Part shown: positions 6,254 through 13,041 of the stretch, piece after piece
How the letters are laid out: each line of letters opens with the position of its first letter
Position numbering within the stretch: the first letter of the stretch is position 1
Assembly (NCBI GenBank): GCA_965371945.1
Contig: CBDVAK010000015.1
Span: forward strand, 1 to 22,666
Direction of reading: 5' to 3'
DNA length: 22,666 nucleotides
DNA from: CBDVAK01 sp965371945
GTDB lineage: Bacteria > Pseudomonadota > Gammaproteobacteria > Competibacterales > JAHEDQ01
Made by a program: the position numbers and the translations under genes
The notes under the pieces: generated by a model
What the model saw: only the letters and a program-made list of their open reading frames with translations
What the model was told of the DNA's origin: nothing
The model's database searches: none

Positions 6254-6370
6254 ATGATCAATCTGTTGCTGGGAGTGTTGCTCGTTGCCCTGTTGTTCGC
6301 CTGGTACGACCTCAAGCAAACGTCGTCCAAGGATACGAGTGATTGCGATCACCAGCCTTTCCCCCACTGA
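6254..6370 (+). CDS. Candidate 38-residue membrane microprotein
   Basis: An ATG at 6254 opens a 39-codon frame ending in TGA at 6368-6370. The product starts MINLLLGVLLVALLFAWYDL: a single hydrophobic helix of about 17 residues, followed by a polar tail ending KDTSDCDHQPFPH. This single-pass layout is typical of small bacterial membrane proteins. An AGGA ribosome site lies ten bases upstream and a plausible promoter at 6181-6209. The gene faces away from the membrane-protein gene at 5837 and toward the 3' end of the GGDEF-EAL gene. I do not recognise a family, and chance cannot be excluded for so short a frame. Confidence 0.4.
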   Translation: MINLLLGVLLVALLFAWYDLKQTSSKDTSDCDHQPFPH

Positions 6371-6527
6371 CCGCCGGCCTCTGACCGCTATATCACATCG
6401 CCGCAGTCCGGCCTGACACCGCGTCAATGCGGAAATTGCTGCAGTAGCACCTGGCCTGGTTTCCGGCGACCGAAGTACCCGCGAACTTGCTGAACTCGAT
6501 CCGCAACCAGTCCCCCGAATCGGTCCG

Positions 6528-8957
6528 TCAGCGCCCCGCCTTTCTCCGCACGATTGACGCCGCCACCACGGGTCGCGGCGCCGCGGACCGGTCACCACTG
6601 ACGGCGGGTATGGTTAGTGAATTCTGCAGAGCCTGATTGTTGCTCCGAAATCCACTGGTGAGAAAGTCAGACAGCGCCTCCGCGGACATGGGTCGCCCAA
6701 GGTAGTACCCCTGGATCAGATCACACCCTCTCGCTCTCAGCAAGGCGAGTTGCTCCCTGGTTTCGACGCCCTCCGCCACCACCTTCAAACCCAGATTGTG
6801 AGCCAGCGCGACCACCGCACTGACGATTTCCCTGTCGTCGGTATTATCGGCCAGATCCCGCACAAACGAACCGTCTATCTTCAGTGAGTCCAACGGATAC
6901 TGTCGCAGTACCGACAGCGAGGAGTATCCCGTTCCAAAGTCGTCGATCGCCAGCCCAACCCCCATGTCACTGAGGCGGTGCAGAGTCCGCAGTGCCAGCT
7001 CCATGTTCTCCATGATGGCATTTTCGGTTATCTCCAGCACCAGGCACCCAGGATCCATACCGGTCTCCTTGAGAATTCCGGCAACCATTCGTGACAGTTG
7101 TTCGTCCTGAAACTGGCGTGGTGAGATATTTACCGAGACCGTCAGCGGCCCAAGGCCATGCCGCTGCCACTCCAGACCGGCCAGACAAGCCTGACGCAGT
7201 ACCCAGGCGCCCAGCGGCAGGATCAGACCGGTTTCCTCCGCAATCGGGATAAAGCGGTCCGGCGGTACCTGCCCCAAGCGCGGATTGCTCCATCGCAACA
7301 GCGCCTCGACGCCGGCGATCCGGCCACTGACCAGATCCATCTGCGGCTGATAGTGGACATACAGTTCACCGTCACGCAGTGCAGTCTTGAGCTGCTGCTC
7401 GATCTCCAGACGTTCCGCGGCCTTGGTGTTCATGGCATCGGTATAGAACTGATAGCCATTGCGGCCCCGGCGCTTGGCATGCTGACAGGCTGCGTCGGCA
7501 CTGCGCAGCAGAGTGTGGAAATCTTCGCCGTCCTGTGGGAAAACGGCGATACCGATACTGCAGCTCAGCAGTACCTGCTCGCCGTCAAGCTCGATTGGTT
7601 CGTCGAGACTGGCTAACGCTCTTTGAGCGACCACCGCGGCCTCCTTCCAACCGTTGACTTCATGCAGTATGGCCGCGAACTCGTCGCCGCCGATGCGCGC
7701 CACGGTATCGCTCTCCCGCAGGGAGCCACAGAGCTTCGCGGCCACCATTTTCAGCAACTGGTCACCGGCACCTGGCCCATAACTGTCGTTGATCAGTTTG
7801 AAGCGGTCCAGATTGCAGACCAGGAGAGCGAACTGGCCACCGTCCCTGCGCCTTTGGGCAAGCGTTTGCAGGACCGGTTCACGAAATGCAGGACGATTCA
7901 TCAGGCCGGTCAGCGGGTCATGGGCGGCCAGATGCCGGAGCTGTTCCTGGGTCTGTTTGAGGTCCGTGACGTCGGTGTAGATTCCGACGACCCCGCCCTC
8001 GCGCGTGCGGTGTTCGCTGATACGGATCGTGCGCCCGTCCCCATTGACGATCTCGTATGGCTTGCCGGGATTCCGATGACGCTGCAAACGCTCCTGCACG
8101 AACTCACGATGGATGCTCCGTCTGCCATTCTCGCCCTGAGCACCGAAACCAATCTCGCAGAGCGTTCCGAATTTCACGCCACCGGTCACGCCGGCGCCAC
8201 CATGAAACTCGCGGAATCGCTGGTTGTAGACCACCAACCGATCGCCCCGGTCATACAGCGCGAATCCCTCGTTGATGCTTTCTATCGAGTCCCTGAGTCT
8301 CCGCCGTTCCCGGTCAAGGCGACTGCGCGAGTTGCGTTGCAACACGAACAAGACCACCACACCCACGGCCAGCAGGCCAAAGACAATCAGATACGAGATC
8401 ATGCTGACACGGAAGCTTTCGATACGCCGCGCCTCTGCTTCCAATAATCGCACCGAGGCGTTGTTGGCAGTCGCGAACAACTGTCCGACCCGACGGTGGG
8501 CTTCTTTGGCACGCTGGTGTACCAGGCGTAGCAGTGCCGGATGGGAAGGAGGGTTGCCGTAGAGCCCGTCGCTGAGCCAGCGACGGATATCCTGCAGCGC
8601 AGGCCTCACCACTGCATGAACAGCGGACGCACCGATCAGATTGTCGAAGTTGTAGGACAAACGGATGCGCTGGATACGCTGACGGTTTTCGGCAAGTCGG
8701 GCGCGGGTATCCTTGATGCGTTCAGGCTGCGGGTTGAGACTGGCGAGTTCAGCGGCACGCACCAGTTGCGCCAGATCATCGAGTACCTTGGCAATGTCTC
8801 CCTGCTGCGAAAGCACCTCGGCAGGCAGTCCCTCGCGCACCTCGGTCATGGTGCTGTGGACAAATGCCCCGACTCCGGTCACCGCGGCCAGTACCAACAC
8901 GATGACGGGCGTTTCGACCCGGAACAACATGCCCGCCAGTGTTCGAACGACCCCCAC
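6528..8957 (-). CDS. Membrane-anchored PAS-GGDEF-EAL cyclic-di-GMP protein
   Basis: The protein has about 809 residues. Domains in order: membrane helix (about 15-33), a mostly helical periplasmic region (about 34-186), a second helix (about 187-206), a PAS-like domain (about 222-335), GGDEF (about 340-505) and EAL (about 515-770). The GGDEF signature is intact at 423-427 with an RESD inhibitory site five residues before it (414-417). EAL is intact at 551-553, and DDFGTGYSS (672-680) and AEGVET (728-733) are present. Both diguanylate cyclase and c-di-GMP phosphodiesterase activity are therefore possible. The GTG at 8957 has AGGT about nine bases upstream and lies four bases after the TAXI gene stop; ATG 8930 is the alternative. 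The frame is open to 9152, but that part overlaps the TAXI gene. Coupling to the periplasmic binding protein suggests ligand control. Confidence 0.9.
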   Translation of the reverse strand: MGVVRTLAGMLFRVETPVIVLVLAAVTGVGAFVHSTMTEVREGLPAEVLSQQGDIAKVLDDLAQLVRAAELASLNPQPERIKDTRARLAENRQRIQRIRLSYNFDNLIGASAVHAVVRPALQDIRRWLSDGLYGNPPSHPALLRLVHQRAKEAHRRVGQLFATANNASVRLLEAEARRIESFRVSMISYLIVFGLLAVGVVVLFVLQRNSRSRLDRERRRLRDSIESINEGFALYDRGDRLVVYNQRFREFHGGAGVTGGVKFGTLCEIGFGAQGENGRRSIHREFVQERLQRHRNPGKPYEIVNGDGRTIRISEHRTREGGVVGIYTDVTDLKQTQEQLRHLAAHDPLTGLMNRPAFREPVLQTLAQRRRDGGQFALLVCNLDRFKLINDSYGPGAGDQLLKMVAAKLCGSLRESDTVARIGGDEFAAILHEVNGWKEAAVVAQRALASLDEPIELDGEQVLLSCSIGIAVFPQDGEDFHTLLRSADAACQHAKRRGRNGYQFYTDAMNTKAAERLEIEQQLKTALRDGELYVHYQPQMDLVSGRIAGVEALLRWSNPRLGQVPPDRFIPIAEETGLILPLGAWVLRQACLAGLEWQRHGLGPLTVSVNISPRQFQDEQLSRMVAGILKETGMDPGCLVLEITENAIMENMELALRTLHRLSDMGVGLAIDDFGTGYSSLSVLRQYPLDSLKIDGSFVRDLADNTDDREIVSAVVALAHNLGLKVVAEGVETREQLALLRARGCDLIQGYYLGRPMSAEALSDFLTSGFRSNNQALQNSLTIPAVSGDRSAAPRPVVAASIVRRKAGR

Positions 8958-8961
8958 CGGA

Positions 8962-10026
8962 CTATTGACCTGCCACGGGCAGTGCGGACAGATATTCCGG
9001 AACGACCTGAGCATAATAGCGTTCGGCACCCGGATGGAGAGGTACGGCCAGACCCTCAAGCGCAGTCTTGAGCTTGATCTCACGCCCCTTGGGATGCCCC
9101 TGCTGAAGCATTCGCGCGGCGTCCGTGCTCCACAGGATGCGTGTGAAGGCATAGACCAGATCCGCGTCGATGTCGGCTCCGACCAGTAGCTGTGCGCCTA
9201 CCACCAGGGTGCGCGTCTCCGTGCTCCCCGGATAGGTGCCCGTGGGTATTGTACCGGTCGCGAAGAAAGGCAGATCCTCGACCAGCCGGTTGGCTTGCGA
9301 ACCCTGGATCGGTACCAGGCGTGCGCCATTTCTCAGCGCATGGACCACTGAAAGCGCGGGATAGCCGGCGACAATAAAGAAAGCGTCGATATCACCTCGT
9401 GACAAACGTTCGCTGGCAAACCCGGGTTTTAGATAGACGGGATCGAACTCGCTCTCGTCGATGCCGTAGGCGGCCAGAATTGCGATCGCATCGACCAGGG
9501 TGCCGGAGCCGGATTCATCCAGCGAAACACGCTTGCCCCGTAAATCCGCTACCGAATCAATTCCGCTACCCGGCCCGACCACCAGATGCACGCTTTCGGG
9601 ATAGAGATTGGCGATCGCCCGAAGATTGCCGCGACTCTCCTGGCCACTGAACAACTGGCTGCCGCTATAGGCCCAGTGGGCGATATCGGCCTGCACCAGG
9701 CCGGCCTCCAGCAAGCCGTCCGCGATTCCCTGGACATTGGATACCGAGCCGTTCGAGACCTGGGCCACGACCAGCGGACCAAAACGAGTGCAACCACCGT
9801 CGGGCTGGCAATCATATTCTCCCCCGCTAACCACGCGGGCAAGCAGCGAACCAATGGGGAAGTAGGTACCCGCCTCACCACCGGTACCGATACGGAAAAA
9901 ATCGGGAGTACGCGCCGCTACAGGGAACGATGCCGACAGTGCCATGATGAGGCAGACCACGAACGCTCCACCGAGCATGCCCCTACCAGGTGTGACGGCG
10001 TGTGAAGCTGCCAGCCGGTCGTGCAT
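8962..10026 (-). CDS. TAXI-family periplasmic solute-binding protein (orphan)
   Basis: A 354-residue secreted protein of the TRAP transporter-associated extracytoplasmic immunogenic (TAXI) family. A signal peptide (hydrophobic run about 17-36, cleavage near PVAARTPD) is followed by the family signature FRIGTGGEAGTYFPIGSLLA. Other landmarks are VSNGSVSNVQGIADG, LFPE-like LYPESVHLVVG, and LRGKRVSLDESGSGTLVDA. Such proteins usually bind glutamate-like or other organic anions and deliver them to a DctQM-type membrane unit. No TRAP membrane gene is present on either side. Instead the next gene is a membrane GGDEF-EAL protein with a periplasmic domain. The ATG has GGAG nine bases upstream. The ligand cannot be read from sequence. 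A sensory rather than transport role is inferred. Confidence 0.9.
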   Translation of the reverse strand: MHDRLAASHAVTPGRGMLGGAFVVCLIMALSASFPVAARTPDFFRIGTGGEAGTYFPIGSLLARVVSGGEYDCQPDGGCTRFGPLVVAQVSNGSVSNVQGIADGLLEAGLVQADIAHWAYSGSQLFSGQESRGNLRAIANLYPESVHLVVGPGSGIDSVADLRGKRVSLDESGSGTLVDAIAILAAYGIDESEFDPVYLKPGFASERLSRGDIDAFFIVAGYPALSVVHALRNGARLVPIQGSQANRLVEDLPFFATGTIPTGTYPGSTETRTLVVGAQLLVGADIDADLVYAFTRILWSTDAARMLQQGHPKGREIKLKTALEGLAVPLHPGAERYYAQVVPEYLSALPVAGQ

Positions 10027-10051
10027 AGTTCACCGCTCCATGGTTCATTCA

Positions 10052-10122
10052 TCCGTGTCTGCGTGGTGTGCCTCGACCGTGGCGACTACAAGGGATCGAC
10101 GGGGCACCCATGCAGACACGGA
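10052..10122. repeat. Inverted repeat in the TAXI/ccm divergent promoter region
   Basis: TCCGTGTCTGCGTGG (10052-10066) is matched by its reverse complement at 10108-10122 with one mismatch, leaving a 41-nt spacer. Ten central bases (CCGTGTCTGC) are perfect. It lies between the divergent TAXI and ccmA starts, 26 bp upstream of the TAXI ATG. It could be an operator pair, a stem in a leader RNA, or the remnant of a dispersed repeat. Confidence 0.5.
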
Positions 10123-10149
10123 GCTAGCAGGCATCGTGCCATTGCAGGT

Positions 10150-10179
10150 TTGCGGCCAAGTGGCGACGACTGCGATAAT
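10150..10179 (+). promoter_or_regulatory. Candidate promoter of the ccm operon
   Basis: TTGCGG (10150-10155), an 18-bp spacer and GATAAT (10174-10179) form a reasonable sigma-70 promoter. The start would be near 10186, about 50 bases before the ccmA ATG at 10235. It supports starting ccmA at 10235 rather than at upstream in-frame ATGs. Pattern evidence only. Confidence 0.4.
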
Positions 10180-10234
10180 GCGTTTTCTACGCCGCGTCGA
10201 CAGCAACTCAACCAGGGACAAGAAAAAATCACCG

Positions 10235-10882
10235 ATGGCTGCCGACCCCGCCGACCAAGAGCGGCCCCACTTGGAGATCCGCGATCTCGAATGCATCAGG
10301 GGTAACCGGGTATTGTTCCGGCACCTCAACTTCGAAGCGGAGGCTGGCCAGATAATACAAGTGGAAGGCGCCAACGGCAGCGGCAAAACCACGCTGCTGC
10401 GCGCCTTGTGTGGCCTCGGTTTGCCGACCGACGGTAGCATCCACTGGTGCGGCGAGGACATCACCCAAAACCCTGCCGATTACCTGGCGGCGCTCACCTA
10501 CATCGGCCATCTCCCTGGCATCAAGCTGGAGCTGACGGCGCGCGAGAATCTGGCCATGGATCGGGCGCTCAATCGTTCACTCGGTAAAGCCGACAACCGT
10601 CTGGCCCTGGCCCACTTCGGGCTAGAGAGTTTCGTCGACTCCCATTGCCGGGTCTTGTCGGCAGGCCAGAAGAAACGGGTCGCGCTGGCAAGGTTGCTGG
10701 TGCGCGACAGCATTCTGTGGTTCCTGGACGAACCATTCACTGCGGTCGATCAAACCGGTGTCGGGATACTCAGTGATGTCATCTCCGGATTCGTCAACGA
10801 CGGTGGCATCGTCATACTGACCAGCCACCAGCAGGTGGACTTCGCGGGCTGTCAGTTGCGAACCATCAGGCTGGGCCGATGA
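10235..10882 (+). CDS. ccmA: Heme exporter ATP-binding protein CcmA
   Basis: The 215-residue ABC ATPase drives release of heme from CcmC-bound holo-CcmE in System I cytochrome c maturation. Visible are Walker A GANGSGKT (45-52), signature LSAGQKKR (141-148), Walker B LWFLDEP (161-167) and the switch His in LTSHQ. Length and the short, accessory-poor form are typical of CcmA. The ATG at 10235 follows a weak ribosome site; in-frame starts further upstream exist, but they lie at or before the likely promoter. The stop overlaps the ccmB start by four bases (ATGA). It works at the cytoplasmic face of the inner membrane with CcmB. Confidence 0.95.
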   Translation: MAADPADQERPHLEIRDLECIRGNRVLFRHLNFEAEAGQIIQVEGANGSGKTTLLRALCGLGLPTDGSIHWCGEDITQNPADYLAALTYIGHLPGIKLELTARENLAMDRALNRSLGKADNRLALAHFGLESFVDSHCRVLSAGQKKRVALARLLVRDSILWFLDEPFTAVDQTGVGILSDVISGFVNDGGIVILTSHQQVDFAGCQLRTIRLGR

Positions 10883-11562
10883 ACGCCGACAGCTTGCTGA
10901 ATGCCTGCACCGCCCTGGTACGCAGAGACCTGCTGCTGGCCTACCGGCACCGATCCGAACTGCTCAACCCCCTGCTGTTTTTCGTTATCGTAGTGAGCCT
11001 GTTCCCGCTGGGCGTAAGCCCGGAGTCGCAGGTACTGAAAACCATGGCCCCGGGTGTGATCTGGATTGCCGCCCTGTTAGCGGTGCTGTTGTCGCTCGAC
11101 AGCCTGTTCCGCTCCGACTACGAGGACGGTACGCTGGAGCAGATATTGCTGAGTCCGCACCCGCTGTACGTACTGATCCTGACCCGGATATTTGCACACT
11201 GGCTGGTGGTGGGGCTGCCGATGGTTCTGTTGTCACCGTTGCTGGGAGTGTTGATGTTTCTGCCCAGTCAGTCCACGCCGGTGCTGATCGCGACACTGCT
11301 GCTGGGGATGCCGACGCTGAGCCTGATCGGATCGATCGGCACCGCGCTCACGGTCGGACTGCGCCGCGGCGGCGTGCTGCTGTCGCTGCTGGTTCTGCCG
11401 CTCTATGTGCCTGTGCTAATATTCGGCGCCACCGCGGTGGATGCGGCGGGGGCGGGTCTGGACGTGTCGGGACATCTCTCGTTGCTGGCAGCGCTCTTGG
11501 TGCTTGCGCTGACACTGGCACCTTTCGCTGCAGGCGCGGCACTGCGGGTGAGTACCAGCTAG
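10879..11562 (+). CDS. ccmB: Heme exporter membrane protein CcmB
   Basis: The 227-residue integral membrane protein has about six hydrophobic segments and the CcmB-typical opening LVRRDLLLAYRHRSELLNPLLFF, then SLFPLGVSP and LDSLFRSDYEDGTLEQILLSPHPL. It is the membrane partner of the CcmA ATPase. The start overlaps the ccmA stop (ATGA). Unlike the other junctions in this operon, it is followed by a 113-bp gap before ccmC. Confidence 0.95.
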   Translation: MNADSLLNACTALVRRDLLLAYRHRSELLNPLLFFVIVVSLFPLGVSPESQVLKTMAPGVIWIAALLAVLLSLDSLFRSDYEDGTLEQILLSPHPLYVLILTRIFAHWLVVGLPMVLLSPLLGVLMFLPSQSTPVLIATLLLGMPTLSLIGSIGTALTVGLRRGGVLLSLLVLPLYVPVLIFGATAVDAAGAGLDVSGHLSLLAALLVLALTLAPFAAGAALRVSTS

Positions 11563-11675
11563 AAGCCGGTTTGACCTGGAGCAAGTATCCGGGGCGTGAC
11601 TACCATCATAATATCCACTTGGATTCCTGGCCGGCTCCCTAACCAATCCCGAATTTACCGAGGTTTTTTCCAACA
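11563..11675 (+). other. 113-bp gap between ccmB and ccmC
   Basis: This is the only sizeable gap in an operon whose other junctions overlap by 4 bp. AGCCGG (11564-11569) can pair with CCGGCT (11631-11636) around a long loop, and a CATAAT box lies at 11607-11612, but no well-spaced -35 is seen. A T-run (11660-11665) precedes the ccmC start without a clear GC stem, so I do not call a terminator. Confidence 0.35.
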
Positions 11676-12413
11676 ATGTGGCTCTGGTTCCACAAACTGG
11701 GTTCACCAAGATACTTCTACGCATTCGCCGGACGGCTGCTGCCCTGGGTCGCGGCTTCGTGCGCGGTCACCTTGCTGGCCGGCCTCTACCTCGGCCTGGT
11801 GGTGGCACCACCCGACTATCAGCAGGGTGACAGCTACCGGATCATGTTTCTCCATGTCCCCAGCGCCTGGATGTCGATGTTCATTTATGTGGTAATGGCC
11901 GTGGCTGGCGCCATCGTGTTGATTTGGAGGATGAAGATGGCGGAGATCGTGGCCAGCGCCAGTGCCCCGATCGGGGCATCATTCACCTTCCTCGCGCTGG
12001 CCACCGGGTCGTTGTGGGGCAAACCCATGTGGGGTGCCTGGTGGGTGTGGGATGCCCGGTTGACCTCGGAACTGATCCTGCTATTCCTGTATCTCGGGTT
12101 CATGGCGCTGGAATCAGCGGTTGAAGACCGCCGCACCGCAGCCCGCGCCACCGCGATCCTGTCACTGGTTGGGGTGGTCAATATCCCCATCATCCATTAC
12201 TCGGTGTTTTGGTGGAACACGCTGCATCAGGGCGCTACCGTCAGCAAGATGGACGCACCATCGATCGCCACCAGCATGCTGGTCCCGCTGTTGCTGATGG
12301 CGCTCGCCTTTATGCTCTACTACCCGCTGGTACTGATGATCAGGGCACGCACCGAGGTACTGGACCGTGAGCGGCGCAGCCACTGGGTGGGCGAACTGGT
12401 GAAGAATCGATGA
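11676..12413 (+). CDS. ccmC: Heme handling protein CcmC
   Basis: The 245-residue membrane protein carries the tryptophan-rich WWD heme-binding motif WGKPMWGAWWVWDARLTS (about 113-130) between two conserved periplasmic histidines, in HVPSAW (about 60) and HYSVFWWNTLHQG (about 174-185). Six membrane helices are evident. In the family these residues hold heme and present it to CcmE, with CcmD stabilising the complex. Length is normal. The ATG at 11676 begins MWLWFHKLGSP, the common CcmC start. The stop TGA overlaps the ccmD ATG. Confidence 0.97.
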   Translation: MWLWFHKLGSPRYFYAFAGRLLPWVAASCAVTLLAGLYLGLVVAPPDYQQGDSYRIMFLHVPSAWMSMFIYVVMAVAGAIVLIWRMKMAEIVASASAPIGASFTFLALATGSLWGKPMWGAWWVWDARLTSELILLFLYLGFMALESAVEDRRTAARATAILSLVGVVNIPIIHYSVFWWNTLHQGATVSKMDAPSIATSMLVPLLLMALAFMLYYPLVLMIRARTEVLDRERRSHWVGELVKNR

Positions 12414-12580
12414 GCCTGTCGGAATTTCTACACATGGGGGGCTATGCGTTCTACGTCTGGACGTCCTACGCAATTGCCACGGTGGTGCTGGTCGCAAACC
12501 TGGTGGTGGCCCGCCACAAGCGAAGCAAACTTCTTCAGGAAATTGCGGTCCAACTGCAAGATTCGGAGACCCGTACATGA
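12410..12580 (+). CDS. ccmD: Heme exporter accessory protein CcmD
   Basis: A 56-residue gene lies between ccmC and ccmE, overlapping both by four bases (ATGA at 12410-12413 and 12577-12580). The product begins MSLSEFLHMGGYAFYVWTSY, the standard CcmD pattern (FLxMGGYAxYVWxSY). A single membrane helix follows (about 18-34), then a basic, charged tail typical of CcmD (RHKRSKLLQEI). It acts as the small subunit of the CcmABCD heme release complex. Confidence 0.95.
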   Translation: MSLSEFLHMGGYAFYVWTSYAIATVVLVANLVVARHKRSKLLQEIAVQLQDSETRT

Positions 12581-13041
12581 GAACGAAACGACGCAGGCGG
12601 CTGATGCTGGTCCTGTTTCTGGTCACAGGCATTGGTATCGCGGCAGCGCTGGGGCTCAATGCGTTCCAGAAAAACCTGCTGTTTTTCTACAGTCCCAGCC
12701 AGATCCAGAACGGTGAAGCAAGTAGCGACCGGGTCTTTCGTATGGGCGGAATGGTGGTCGACGGCAGTCTGCAGCGTATAGACGACGGTCTGACGGTGCA
12801 GTTCCAGGTGACCGACACCGCAGCCGCCGTACCGGTGGTCTACACCGGCATCCTTCCCGACCTGTTCCGTGAAGGCCAGGGCATCGTGGCGATGGGCCGC
12901 CTGGATGAAGATGGCACCTTCGTGGCCGAGCAGGTGCTGGCCAAGCATGACGAGACCTACATGCCACCGGAGGCCGGTGACGCAATCAAGGCGGCCCAAA
13001 GAGCCAATGCAACGCTGGCGGAAACTGGAGCTTCGCAATGA
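12577..13041 (+). CDS. ccmE: Heme chaperone CcmE
   Basis: The 154-residue periplasmic heme chaperone is anchored by one N-terminal helix (about 9-26) after a basic RTKRRRR cluster. The OB-fold domain shows FFYSPSQI, FRMGGMV, VQFQVTD and YTGILPDLFREGQGIV. The covalent heme-binding His124 and the iron-ligand Tyr128 are both present in LAKHDETYMPPE, so this is the canonical HxxxY type. The start overlaps ccmD by four bases, and the stop overlaps ccmF likewise. Confidence 0.97.
   Translation: MRTKRRRRLMLVLFLVTGIGIAAALGLNAFQKNLLFFYSPSQIQNGEASSDRVFRMGGMVVDGSLQRIDDGLTVQFQVTDTAAAVPVVYTGILPDLFREGQGIVAMGRLDEDGTFVAEQVLAKHDETYMPPEAGDAIKAAQRANATLAETGASQ

Noticed and set aside
7623..9071. Long plus-strand frames opposite the GGDEF-EAL gene
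   Set aside because: They lie antisense to intact GGDEF, PAS and membrane domains and have no coherent domain or ribosome site.
8958..9152. Extended N-terminus of the GGDEF-EAL protein
   Set aside because: This part overlaps the conserved 3' end of the TAXI gene and has a basic, Cys/Pro-rich composition unlike a membrane protein start.
9944..10234. Extended N-terminus of CcmA
   Set aside because: It overlaps the TAXI gene start and the likely ccm promoter; CcmA homologues begin near 10235.
11640..11675. Rho-independent terminator between ccmB and ccmC (T-run at 11660-11665)
   Set aside because: No GC-rich stem directly precedes the T-run.
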